Assembly (NCBI RefSeq): GCF_050268245.1 | Contig: NZ_JBNNGK010000003.1 | Location: forward strand, 324,534 to 388,533 | Source: JBNNGK01 sp050268245 | GTDB lineage: Bacteria > Pseudomonadota > Gammaproteobacteria > Enterobacterales > Enterobacteriaceae | Length of the DNA: 64,000 nt | Reading direction: 5' to 3' | In this document: positions 56,081 to 63,608 of the stretch, piece after piece | How positions within the stretch are numbered: position 1 is the first letter of the stretch | Layout: every line of letters starts with the position of its first letter | Position numbers and translations under genes: made by a program | Notes under the pieces: generated by a model | Told to the model about the DNA's origin: nothing | Seen by the model: the letters and a program-made list of their open reading frames with translations, nothing else | Databases searched by the model: none

Positions 56081-57217
56081 ATGCCAATTCAAGTTTATAT
56101 GTTCCCGGGACAGGGCTCCCAGCAGCCAGGAATGGGGCGAGAACTGTTCAGCCAGTTCCCTGACTTAACCCGTATTGCCGACGATATATTAGGCTATTCT
56201 ATCGAGCGCCTCTGTCTTGGTGACCCTGATGGCGAGCTTAATAAGACCCAATACACTCAGCCTGCCATTTATGTAGTCAATGCGTTGTCTTATTACAAGA
56301 AACGGCAAGAAACTGGTATTCAACCGGATTTTGTTTTAGGGCATAGCCTGGGGGAGTTCAATGCGTTGCTGGCCGCAGAATGCTTTGATTTCACCACCGG
56401 CCTGAAACTGGTGAAGAAACGCGGCGAGTTAATGGCGCAGGCGGCGGGCGGCGGCATGGCTGCAGTGCTGGGGGTAAGTGAAGCGATACTGCGGGCATTC
56501 TTGACTGAAAAAAAACTGGATACCATTGATTTAGCAAACTTTAATACGCCCTCGCAGATTGTAATTTCCGGTCAGCGTGACGATGTCACAAAAGCGTTAA
56601 CGGAATTTGAGCAGAGCGGAATGCAGTGTGTTCCTCTGAATACCAGCGGTGCATTTCATTCCAGGTTGATGCGGGACTCAATGGATAAATTCGAAAGTTA
56701 CCTGCAAAACTTTCAGTTCTCAGCATTGAAGATCCCTGTCATTGCTAATACAACGGCACGCCCCTATGACGATGACACGCTGTTAACCTGCCTGGCGCAA
56801 CAAATCGCCAGCCCGGTGCGCTGGACCGCAAGCATTCAATATCTGATGAGCCTGGGCACACCTGAATTTACCGAGCTGGGCCACAGCGAAGTGGTCAGTG
56901 GCCTGGTCGAAAAAATCAAAGCAGAAACGACAGAAGACGAGTTGCAGGCAATAAGGTTACAGCGCCACGGAAATAACGCCATCAAGGAAGTGGCCGATGT
57001 GATTGACAGGGTTAAACACAACGCGCCGCTGGCACCAGCCGAGAAAATTGCGCAATGGAATAGCCGGTTCCCGATCGGGCAAAAGGTTCATTCCACAATT
57101 TTGAACGCGGAAGCGGAAACCCGAACCGAGGCTTTGTTGTTGTTCCAACATCGCGCGGCGATCTATCTGAAAGGCTACAACGGTTACTTTGAACTCGATG
57201 AGCTAAAGCCAGTTTGA
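56081..57217 (+). CDS. oocW: Trans-acyltransferase (malonyl-type)
   Basis: The ATG at 56081 (378 aa) is chosen because AAGGAG at 56066-56071 lies 9 nt upstream. An in-frame GTG at 56042 precedes the RBS. The protein is a complete AT with PGQGSQ near residue 9, GHSLGEF with Ser89, and AFHSRL near 187, followed by a roughly 95-residue C-terminal extension ending in GYNGYFELDE, as seen in other trans-AT PKS acyltransferases. The motif set favours malonyl-CoA. It is the last gene of the co-directional cluster; a candidate terminator starts about 25 nt after its stop. It closely resembles AT1 of OocV. Confidence 0.88.
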   Translation: MPIQVYMFPGQGSQQPGMGRELFSQFPDLTRIADDILGYSIERLCLGDPDGELNKTQYTQPAIYVVNALSYYKKRQETGIQPDFVLGHSLGEFNALLAAECFDFTTGLKLVKKRGELMAQAAGGGMAAVLGVSEAILRAFLTEKKLDTIDLANFNTPSQIVISGQRDDVTKALTEFEQSGMQCVPLNTSGAFHSRLMRDSMDKFESYLQNFQFSALKIPVIANTTARPYDDDTLLTCLAQQIASPVRWTASIQYLMSLGTPEFTELGHSEVVSGLVEKIKAETTEDELQAIRLQRHGNNAIKEVADVIDRVKHNAPLAPAEKIAQWNSRFPIGQKVHSTILNAEAETRTEALLLFQHRAAIYLKGYNGYFELDELKPV

Positions 57218-57241
57218 CGACATGGCGGTAACGTTTGCGCG

Positions 57242-57287
57242 AAACGGCCGCCGTGAACATTCCACGCGCAAAACAGGCCGTTTTTTG
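57242..57287 (+). terminator. Candidate rho-independent terminator after oocW
   Basis: An 8-bp inverted repeat (AAACGGCC / GGCCGTTT, 57242-57249 and 57276-57283) with a 26-nt loop runs directly into a T stretch. It lies just after the last cluster gene. The loop is long, so the call is moderate. Confidence 0.5.
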
Positions 57288-57333
57288 GTGCGTTTTGAGA
57301 AAATCTGTCGGTATACAAAGGTGCAGAATGCTT

Positions 57334-57540
57334 TCATATTTCACGTAGCGCGATCAAAAAAGCAGGGGGGTTAATCCAAAATCGGTGGCATTGCGTATTC
57401 TGGCGAAGATGTTTGGCCACAACTAACGATGAGTGTCCGAGAATATGTGCTATTTCCTCAGCACTGATCCTTTGCATAGCCAAAGAGTGCCCAACATTGT
57501 GGTGCAAATCCGTGGGGTAATAATTGCCGAGGCAGTTTCA
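57334..57540 (-). pseudogene. Decayed C-terminus of a tyrosine-recombinase-like protein
   Basis: Read on the minus strand from about 57528 to the stop at 57334, one frame gives a peptide containing TDLHHNVGHSLAMQ, then SAEEIAHILGHSS, then LVVAKHLRQ. This follows the end of tyrosine recombinases (HDLRHT ... LGHSS ... Y), but the HxxR box is altered (His to Thr, Arg to His) and the catalytic Tyr is not in place. A TGA closes the frame immediately upstream. It fills most of the 435 nt gap between oocW and the halogenase fragment. It may be the scar of a mobile element at the cluster edge. Family assignment by eye only. Confidence 0.4.
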
Positions 57541-57652
57541 CCGCTGGCAACGGCGGCTTGATAATCTGATGGACTAAACAGTGCAAATAATGTTCTGGCA
57601 GCCTGAGCTTCCGGACTAAAAACTCTCCAAAAAAACCTGTGCGGTTCAGTTT

Positions 57653-57916
57653 TCACCAATTCACGAACTTGATGCCGGCCTTGAACGCGCCGTTCACCTG
57701 GGGCATCCACTCCCGCTCCGGTATTCCGAGGAAGTCAAAGAACACCTTTTGCAAACTGGGGATAGTCGCCTCGCCCACACCGATCCGAGGGATCGCATCA
57801 GACTCGATGAGCGTAATATTCACCTGTTGTTGAAGCGCCCGGGCGAGGTACGAGGCGGACATCCAGCCCGCGGTGCCGCCGCCTAGAATGACGATATTCT
57901 TGATCGGTTTGCTCAT
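57653..57916 (-). pseudogene. Truncated flavin-dependent tryptophan halogenase (N-terminal 87 residues)
   Basis: The 87 residues match the start of tryptophan halogenases: the FAD-binding GGGTAGW at about 11-17, the GVGEATIPSL segment, FFDFLGIPE, and an IKFVNW segment. A TGA then closes the frame where the family continues with about 430 more residues including the WxWxIP motif, none of which I find downstream on either frame. A good RBS (GGGAGA, 57922-57927 on the complement) lies 5 nt before the ATG, and palindromic operator-like sites lie further upstream, so the start region looks undamaged. The gene was cut, probably by deletion or insertion at about 57652. It is not expected to be active and is unrelated to OocP. 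Confidence 0.8.
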
Positions 57917-57948
57917 GACATTCTCCCATAAGAGCTAGTGGAGATTTC

Positions 57949-57983
57949 AGACTGGAGTCTAATCCAGACTAGACTCTCGTCTA
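57949..57983. promoter_or_regulatory. Two TetR-like palindromic operator candidates
   Basis: Two short palindromes occur 22 bp apart centre to centre: AGACTGGAGTCT (57949-57960) and TAGACTCTCGTCTA (57970-57983). Their half-sites are related (AGAC/GTCT), and the second has the TAGAC-n4-GTCTA form common for TetR-family operators. They lie upstream of the halogenase fragment (minus strand) and the divergent stub at 58069. No TetR gene is in the window. Confidence 0.5.
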
Positions 57984-58068
57984 AAAAGTGCAAACACCGT
58001 TTCTGAATTAACGGGACCGCCCCGGGGCTCAGAGAGGCTAAACGCGCAGTGAAAAAAGGAGAGCCTAA

Positions 58069-58116
58069 ATGGCATCGACATCAGCTAATCGTTACGTGCT
58101 CGGGCAATCTGAATGA
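58069..58116 (+). pseudogene. 15-codon stub, possible N-terminus of a SAM methyltransferase
   Basis: The frame starts at ATG 58069 behind an AAAGGAGAG RBS (about 6 nt spacing) and stops after 15 residues ending YVLGQSE. Many class I methyltransferases begin with a Y-x-LG-x-SE segment, so this may be the amputated start of one. It is divergent from the truncated halogenase. Too short for certainty. Confidence 0.3.
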
Positions 58117-58307
58117 TGTTTGAACCGTGCGGAGCATATAAAAAGGAAGGTTATATGCCCTATGGTTCAGCTTACGAGGCTGTGGCGTGACCATCACGGT
58201 AAAGGTGGGGGAAGGGCGGGCCCCAAGAAGAGTTACAGAACGAATGGCCAGATTCGCCAGTAGACAGAAAACTCGCTATTATCCGAATCCACTTTCCAGC
58301 CGGTAGC

Positions 58308-59009
58308 ATGATGTCCACGATTTCCGATACCTTTATTGCCCCGCCATGTCATGACAAGATCGCCACGCTTTATCAGGACGATCACGTGGTGCTTATCAAT
58401 AAACCTTCCGGATTGCTTAGCCTCTCAGGGAAAAATCCACAAAACCTCGATTCGGTACATTATCGGCTGGTACAAATATTCCCCGGTTGTACTCTGGTCC
58501 ATCGACTTGATTTTGGCACTTCCGGGCTGATGGTAATTGCCCGCAATAAGGCGATCAATGCCGCTCTCTGCCAGCAGTTCAGTCAGCGCACCGTGACCAA
58601 GATCTACAGTGCGCTGCTCTGTGGACATCTGGATCATAATGAAGGTGTGATAGATGCAGCAATTGCCAAAGATCCGGCTCAGTTTCCGCTGATGTCGATT
58701 TGCTCAACCAACGGCAAGCCCGCTCGCTCCCGCTATCGGGTCGTTGAGCGCCTTTATCACGAGTTGGAAAACAGGACGTTACTGCCGTTGACACGGGTAC
58801 AACTCATTCCGGAAACCGGGCGTACCCATCAGCTACGCATACATTGCCAGCAGTTGGGCCACCCTATTTTAGGCTGCGATCTGTATGGTGGGCGTTTGCT
58901 GCCCGGTACGGAACGGATGCCGCGACTGATGTTGCACGCCAGCGAGTTGCATTTTGTTCATCCCATCAGCGGGGTGAGGATCAACGCCTCTCATGCCAGT
59001 CCGTTCTGA
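58308..59009 (+). CDS. RluA-family pseudouridine synthase
   Basis: The 233-residue protein isomerises uridine to pseudouridine in structured RNA. It has the RluA/RluC/RluD signature HRLDFGTSG with catalytic Asp68, and the late RTHQLRIHCQQLGHPILG segment. It lacks an N-terminal S4 domain and is close in length to E. coli RluA, but the sequence differs enough that I do not assign the substrate (23S rRNA or tRNA). ATG 58308 and ATG 58311 are adjacent; neither has a strong RBS. It is convergent with the yaiL-like gene, with a shared hairpin between them. It appears to be an ordinary housekeeping flank of the cluster. Confidence 0.85.
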   Translation: MMSTISDTFIAPPCHDKIATLYQDDHVVLINKPSGLLSLSGKNPQNLDSVHYRLVQIFPGCTLVHRLDFGTSGLMVIARNKAINAALCQQFSQRTVTKIYSALLCGHLDHNEGVIDAAIAKDPAQFPLMSICSTNGKPARSRYRVVERLYHELENRTLLPLTRVQLIPETGRTHQLRIHCQQLGHPILGCDLYGGRLLPGTERMPRLMLHASELHFVHPISGVRINASHASPF

Positions 59010-59041
59010 ACGCGGCATTTCTACAACGATGCCTAAGAAGA

Positions 59042-59068
59042 GGCCTGCTGAGTACAAAAGAGCAGGCC
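59042..59068. terminator. Candidate bidirectional terminator hairpin
   Basis: A perfect 8-bp inverted repeat, GGCCTGCT and AGCAGGCC, with an 11-nt loop, lies between two convergent genes (pseudouridine synthase and DUF2058). The T tract is weak on both sides. Confidence 0.5.
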
Positions 59069-59123
59069 GAAATGTTTAACCTAATGATTTTCCCAAGGAA
59101 AAACAGGCGGGCGTGGCCGTTAA

Positions 59124-59663
59124 TTACCACATCAAATCATCGGGAACTTTAAAGTCGGCATACGGATCTTCTTCATCTTGCTCTTCCTGACTAAGCGTAC
59201 TATTTAACACAATACTGTTCGCATCCCGCTGCGCGATTTTATCGGCAACGCTTGCGGGGATAATCGCGTACCCACTCTCACCATTGTTATTATCGGTCAA
59301 ACGCGCTATGGCAAGACGACCGCTGATCAGCTGGGTTTGTGTCGGCTTATCCACCACTATTTTTTTGATTAAATTATTATCTGTGAAGTTAAAATTGATA
59401 TCACCTTTGGCAATATCGATTCTATTCATTTCAATGAGTTGCTTCACCTGAGCTTTATACTCCTTAGATAAAGCAGCTTGTTTTTGTTGTTCGTTTAGCA
59501 GTTTATCACGCTCGAGCTGTGCTTTTTTATTGTCCTCTACAGCCTCTCTTGCCTCACGAGCCTGAACTCGCGATTTTTTCGCCGTTCTTTGGACTTTTGC
59601 CATTTTTTTGCTGGTTACTAAGCCAGCTTTTAGCATCTGTTCTTGCAGGGTGAGTTTTGTCAT
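59124..59663 (-). CDS. yaiL: DUF2058 family nucleoid-associated-type protein (YaiL-like)
   Basis: The 179-residue protein matches the gammaproteobacterial DUF2058/YaiL family. It begins MTKLTLQEQMLKAGLV, followed by a long Lys/Arg/Glu/Gln-rich, probably coiled-coil stretch (about 20-75), then a compact C-terminal part with INFNF and a YAIIPASVADKI segment, and an acidic tail ending near DDLMW. The function is not well established. It is likely a single-gene unit sharing a convergent hairpin with the pseudouridine synthase gene. Its presence supports an enterobacterial chromosome. Confidence 0.85.
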   Translation of the reverse strand: MTKLTLQEQMLKAGLVTSKKMAKVQRTAKKSRVQAREAREAVEDNKKAQLERDKLLNEQQKQAALSKEYKAQVKQLIEMNRIDIAKGDINFNFTDNNLIKKIVVDKPTQTQLISGRLAIARLTDNNNGESGYAIIPASVADKIAQRDANSIVLNSTLSQEEQDEEDPYADFKVPDDLMW

Positions 59664-59713
59664 CTTCGTTTCTAAACCAGTTGAATAATGAGTGTGATTA
59701 TACCTGTAATTTT

Positions 59714-59723
59714 TGGATCGGTA
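59714..59723 (+). repeat. 10-bp match to the IS end, inverted
   Basis: TGGATCGGTA here is identical to the outermost 10 bases of the IS3-type end at 61506-61525, in the opposite orientation as expected for the other terminus. The similarity stops after 10 bases and no target duplication is seen. It may be chance. Confidence 0.3.
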
Positions 59724-59840
59724 CTAGGCCGCTATGTGGCTTGAGTTTGATGGTTGACTGGCCACCAAGATTAGATACAACGCTCAATCCAGTGTCCGGC
59801 TTATCCATGGCAATGTAGGATAGGCACAACAGGGTTTGTG

Positions 59841-60350
59841 TCACGGTTTAACCACGGTGGTAGATAGAGGCGTTATCAAAGAGAGGCACATATCGAAACC
59901 GGTAACACGGAAACCTAATTTCTTGTACATATTGAGGGCACGCTGATTATGAGGTGACACGCGCAGTTCTAATTCCTCAGCGCCTGATGCAATGAGTTCG
60001 TTTAAGAAGGATTGCATAAATTGCTTCCCTATACCTCTACCTTGATATTCAGGTAACAGCATTATGTCCATCAAAAATGCTGAGCTATCTTCTAAACTAA
60101 ACCAGATATAACCCACAGTTTGGCGGCAGTATTCGCAAATTCGGAAATGATTATATTTTGTGTTTATCCCTTGCGGCAAGGTATCTTTATTTACCTTCGC
60201 CGCCTCTGATACTGCTTTTTCTTTGCTGTACAGATGGTTTATCATCAGGTCTTCAGCGTAGTCAGCCAGAGTAAGGTCCATCCACTTATCAAACTCAATC
60301 TCCTGCATCGGCCGATAGATCCAGTCAGTCATTTTTTGTGATTTTTCCAT
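59841..60350 (-). CDS. GNAT-family N-acetyltransferase
   Basis: The 169-residue protein has the GNAT acetyl-CoA site: MDIMLLPEYQGRGIGKQF at about 93-110 with the QGRGIG loop, then LRVSPHNQRALNMYKKLGF near the C-terminus. The substrate is unknown. The region is visibly AT-richer than the PKS cluster, and there is no clear RBS before ATG 60350 (an alternative ATG is at 60332). It lies between a housekeeping gene and a truncated IS, so it was probably acquired or relocated. Cytosolic; no partner gene is evident. Confidence 0.8.
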   Translation of the reverse strand: MEKSQKMTDWIYRPMQEIEFDKWMDLTLADYAEDLMINHLYSKEKAVSEAAKVNKDTLPQGINTKYNHFRICEYCRQTVGYIWFSLEDSSAFLMDIMLLPEYQGRGIGKQFMQSFLNELIASGAEELELRVSPHNQRALNMYKKLGFRVTGFDMCLSLITPLSTTVVKP

Positions 60351-60405
60351 AAAAATAAAATAGTTGTTGTGAACTAATTATGATTAACAAATTATTGTAG
60401 GCATA

Positions 60406-61145
60406 CTACGAACGTTTACGATGGTTATTATCACCATAACCGCCTTTGGGCAACCATTCACTTTTAAGGCTACGAAAGACTCTTTCCATCGGCGAGTTAT
60501 CCAGGCAATTCCCTCTGCGACCCATGCTTTGTATTACTCCATAATTCCAGAGTAACCTTCTGTATTTATTGCTTTTATATTGAACGCCTTGATCTGAATG
60601 AAACAACCGTCGGCCATCACGCGGTCGTGTTTCCAGAGCATTACGCAAAGCCCTGCATACCAAATCCGCATCAGCGGTTAATGAGAGGGCTGAACCGATA
60701 ATCCGGCGTGAATATAGATCAACGACAAGTGCGAGATAGCACCATTTGTCCTGCAGACGGATAAAACTGATGTCGCCGCACCAGGCGCGGTTCGGTGCAG
60801 CAGGGTTAAACTGCCGGTTCAATAAGTTCGGTAATGCCGGACTGTTGTCTTCGTTCACCCGGTAGCGATGTTTAACGGGTTGACGACTTGCCAGTCCACA
60901 TTCCTGCATCAGTCGTCGCGCCAGCCACCGCCCGGCATCAACGCCACTCTGGCGCAACATCTGGCTGATGGCCCGGCTACCGGCAGCGCCACGACTGAGA
61001 GCATGGAAAGCTCTCACCCGGCTTCGCAATTCAATTCTTTGCACATTAACAGGACGCTTCACCTGCGCGTAATAAACGCTACGGTGAACACCCCATAAAC
61101 GGCAAAGACTCCGTACTGGCCACTTTGCTTTTAGCCGTGTGATTA
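60406..61145 (-). pseudogene. IS3-family transposase OrfB, C-terminally truncated
   Basis: The OrfB frame can be read from about 61145, -1 relative to OrfA and overlapping its stop, as in IS3 elements that make an OrfAB fusion by frameshifting. It carries the integrase catalytic core: WCGDISF (first Asp), FHSDQGVQYKS (second Asp) and DNSPMERVFRSLKSE (Glu). After a KGGYGD segment the sequence departs from the family, and the frame stops at 60406, losing roughly the last 50 residues. The DDE triad remains, but the missing end and left terminus suggest the copy is dead. Confidence 0.8.
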
Positions 61146-61460
61146 ACGCGATAATTTCCCGGGGATTTCGCTCATCAGCACGGCAGCCTGCTTTAGTATT
61201 TCTTTTTCCATCTCAAGACGCTTTATCTGTGCTTTAAGCTGCTGAATTTCGCGTTGTTCAGGTGTGATAGCATTGCCAGCTGGCTCAATTCCCTGAATTT
61301 CCTGCTTATAAAGCCGTATCCATTTGCGCAAATGATCAGGATTGAGTTCGAGTTCCTGCGCGACTTCCCGTACATCTCGCTGGTATTTAACAACCTGCTC
61401 GATAGCGTCGAGCTTGAACTCCGGGGAAAAGGTGCGTTTAGTCCGACGAGTTTTGAGCAT
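61143..61460 (-). CDS. IS3-family transposase OrfA
   Basis: The 105-residue protein has the IS3 OrfA layout: a helix-turn-helix beginning RTFSPEFKLDAIEQVV with NPDHLRKWIRLY, then a leucine-zipper-like tail (IQQLKAQIKRLEMEKEILKQA) used for multimerisation. It binds the IS ends. Its stop overlaps the start of the OrfB frame in the -1 register. Probably intact, but useless without a complete OrfB. Confidence 0.85.
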   Translation of the reverse strand: MLKTRRTKRTFSPEFKLDAIEQVVKYQRDVREVAQELELNPDHLRKWIRLYKQEIQGIEPAGNAITPEQREIQQLKAQIKRLEMEKEILKQAAVLMSEIPGKLSR

Positions 61461-61505
61461 GCATCACCTCATTTTCACTGTTTTAACATTAACAGGATTT
61501 CGAGG

Positions 61506-61525
61506 TGTCCTGAATTACCGATCCA
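61506..61525 (-). repeat. Probable terminal inverted repeat of the IS
   Basis: Read inward on the minus strand it begins TGGATCGGTAATTCAGG; IS3-family ends start with TG. It lies about 45 nt upstream of orfA, the usual position of an IS end. Confidence 0.5.
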
Positions 61526-61601
61526 CTACATTAAGTAAAATGGCCGACTGTTTGAGCGGCCATACCAGATTATTCAGTCAATTCCCGCGGTCAGAGACGG
61601 G

Positions 61602-62435
61602 TTAGCCATCTGTTGAAAGCGTTAACTTTTCCCATTGTTCTATTTCCCTACACAAATCAGTGAGCTTTTGTCGCACCAAGCTCAGAGCATCGCTACCTAA
61701 CAACAAGTGTGTTGGTGGGTTCTGACTTTCAATCAATGTCAGGATGGCCTGCGCCGCTTTTGCAGGATCACCGGTCTGATTTCCGCTTTTTTCCTGACGC
61801 GCCTGGCGAATGGGGTCAAATAACGCGTCATAGTCCGGGATGGTGCGAGCACTGCGTGACATTGATCGGCCTGCCCAGTCGGTGCGAAACGAGCCGGGTG
61901 CGACAGCGGTGACTTTTACGTTAAACGCGGCCAGTTCCTTACTTAAGGTTTCTGATATGCCTTCCAGCGCAAATTTGCTGCCGCAGTAATAGCTGATACC
62001 GGGCAGGGTGATGAAACCGCCCATCGACGTGATATTGATGATGTGCCCGCTGCGGCGCTCTCGCATGACCGGCAGTACTGCTTTTGTCATCGCTACTGCG
62101 CCAAACACATTCACGTCAAACTGGCGACGCATGTCTTCAAGAGAGGATTCTTCCAGAATACCTTCATGGCCGTAACCGGCATTGTTGACCAGAACATCAA
62201 CATGACCGACAGTTGCCAGTATCTCTTTGACCACCTCATCGACACGTTCAGTGTCAGTCACGTCAAGCAGACGGCCAAATGCCCGCTGCGCATCAAGCGC
62301 TTCAAAAGCATGAAGGGATTCGCAGTTGCGTAAGGTGCCGATAACCCGATGGCCCGCAATCAGAGCTTCCTTCGCTAGGGCAAGACCAAAGCCACTACTC
62401 ACACCGGTGATAAAAATCGTTTTTGCAGATGTCAT
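61602..62435 (-). CDS. Short-chain dehydrogenase/reductase
   Basis: The 277-residue classical SDR has the cofactor loop TGVSSGFG at 10-17, NNAG at 84-87, catalytic Ser137, and Tyr150-x3-Lys154. It is an NAD(P)-dependent oxidoreductase; the substrate is unknown. It is divergent from an AraC-family gene with about 100 nt between them, the common arrangement in which the regulator controls the SDR. I see no link to the PKS pathway: it lies beyond the IS and the chromosomal flank genes. Confidence 0.88.
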   Translation of the reverse strand: MTSAKTIFITGVSSGFGLALAKEALIAGHRVIGTLRNCESLHAFEALDAQRAFGRLLDVTDTERVDEVVKEILATVGHVDVLVNNAGYGHEGILEESSLEDMRRQFDVNVFGAVAMTKAVLPVMRERRSGHIINITSMGGFITLPGISYYCGSKFALEGISETLSKELAAFNVKVTAVAPGSFRTDWAGRSMSRSARTIPDYDALFDPIRQARQEKSGNQTGDPAKAAQAILTLIESQNPPTHLLLGSDALSLVRQKLTDLCREIEQWEKLTLSTDG

Positions 62436-62536
62436 AATTTATTCCCATGCAGTAAAAGCCGCATGATATTATCTGCACTGATGGATTTTCAGACCAAATC
62501 TTATGGTTTTATTGCCTGATTTTATGAGGCTCGATA
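62436..62536. promoter_or_regulatory. Divergent promoter region, SDR / AraC regulator
   Basis: The 101 nt between the two divergent starts are AT-rich and should hold both promoters and the AraC-type binding site. No confident -35/-10 pair or repeat could be assigned by eye. A GAGG stretch lies about 10 nt before the AraC ATG. Confidence 0.5.
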
Positions 62537-63457
62537 ATGTCCGACATGATTACACGGGTAAAAACACTAGCAGTTCAGGAGGGATATAACCTTACTGCGT
62601 TGCCCGACGTGAGAATTTTGCGCGCCAACCGACCGCTTACAAGAACGCCCGTGCTATATGATCCCGGAATTGTTTTTGTCTTTCAGGGCAGTAAACGCGG
62701 TTACTTCGGCAAAAAGACCTATTTGTATGATGAACAGCACTACCTTGCCGTCTCTGTGCCCGTGCCTTTTACAATGGAGACTGACGCATCAGCAGAGCAT
62801 CCGTTGCTGGCCGTTTATATTCATCTTGATTTTCAACTGGCCGCTGAACTGATGCTACAGATCGAACAGTATGGCGCTCTGCCCCCTTCCGCCGCGCCTG
62901 AGAGCATGATATCAAGCCCGATGGATGACACTATAAAAACAGCGGTATTGCGCGTGCTTGAGGTTCTGGAAAATCCGACTGAAGCTGCAATTCTGGGGCC
63001 AGCGAGGATGCGTGAACTCTATTTCCGTGTGTTAACCGGCGCGCAGGGCAACGCAATGCGCGCGGCGCTGGCCTTGCAGGGGCAATTCGGCAAAATTGGG
63101 AAAGCGTTACGTCGCATTCATGCCACATATGCTGAGCCTTTAACGCTCACACAGCTGGCGAAGGAAACCGGCATGAGCGTGCCGACATTCCATCACCATT
63201 TTAAAGCGATAACCAGCATGCCTCCGATGCAGTATGTAAAATCGGTCCGCCTGCACCAGGCTCGAATGCTGATGGTCCGCAAGAAACTTACCGCTGCTGC
63301 CGCAAGCTACGCTGTTGGCTACGAAAGCCCACCGCAGTTTAATCGTGAGTTTAAACGGCTGTTTGGCCTGCCGCCGGCAGAGGAAGTAAAACGTATGCAG
63401 CGTAATTTCGCGTTTCCTTCTTTGCAGCAAACATCGAAATTTGTTTCGTCGCACTGA
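62537..63457 (+). CDS. AraC-family transcriptional regulator
   Basis: The 306-residue protein has an N-terminal cupin-like sensing domain of the AraC_N type (about 20-180) and a C-terminal double helix-turn-helix (about 195-295) including LTLTQLAKETGMS and GYESPPQFNREFKRLFG, the conserved AraC/XylS second-helix region. It probably activates the divergent SDR gene in response to an unknown small molecule. Start: ATG 62537 behind a GAGG stretch. Confidence 0.88.
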   Translation: MSDMITRVKTLAVQEGYNLTALPDVRILRANRPLTRTPVLYDPGIVFVFQGSKRGYFGKKTYLYDEQHYLAVSVPVPFTMETDASAEHPLLAVYIHLDFQLAAELMLQIEQYGALPPSAAPESMISSPMDDTIKTAVLRVLEVLENPTEAAILGPARMRELYFRVLTGAQGNAMRAALALQGQFGKIGKALRRIHATYAEPLTLTQLAKETGMSVPTFHHHFKAITSMPPMQYVKSVRLHQARMLMVRKKLTAAAASYAVGYESPPQFNREFKRLFGLPPAEEVKRMQRNFAFPSLQQTSKFVSSH

Positions 63458-63608
63458 GGTTTGGATGATGTTTTGAACATAAACTGAGCAATGTAATGTC
63501 CGCTTCTGGCACAAAGTGGACCCATGAAGAATGAGTTCTATCCTCGTGGCTCACTAAGTGCAGTAAGTTCTACTCGAATCCTGCTACCCATTTATCCGGC
63601 ATATCGGC

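Larger units (their letters stand above)
57917..58307. other. Gene-poor junction between halogenase fragment and pseudouridine synthase gene
   Basis: The 391 nt hold the operator palindromes at 57949-57983 and the 15-codon stub at 58069-58116. The rest contains only very short open frames and no recognisable gene. It looks like the remains of a divergent promoter region whose two target genes were both truncated. Confidence 0.5.
60428..61525 (-). mobile_element. Truncated IS3-family insertion sequence
   Basis: OrfA and OrfB are arranged as in IS3 elements. The right terminus is probably the 20-bp sequence ending at 61525 (TGGATCGGTA followed by ATTCAGGACA, read inward on the minus strand). 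The left end is lost within orfB near 60428, unless the 10-bp match at 59714 marks it. Confidence 0.7.

Noticed and set aside
57450..57710. Frame downstream of the halogenase fragment as its continuation
   Set aside because: None of the later halogenase motifs (for example WxWxIP) appear, and part of the region reads better as a decayed recombinase in another frame.
61602..63457. SDR and AraC genes as part of the polyketide cluster
   Set aside because: They lie more than 4 kb beyond oocW, past housekeeping genes and an IS, and form their own divergent pair.
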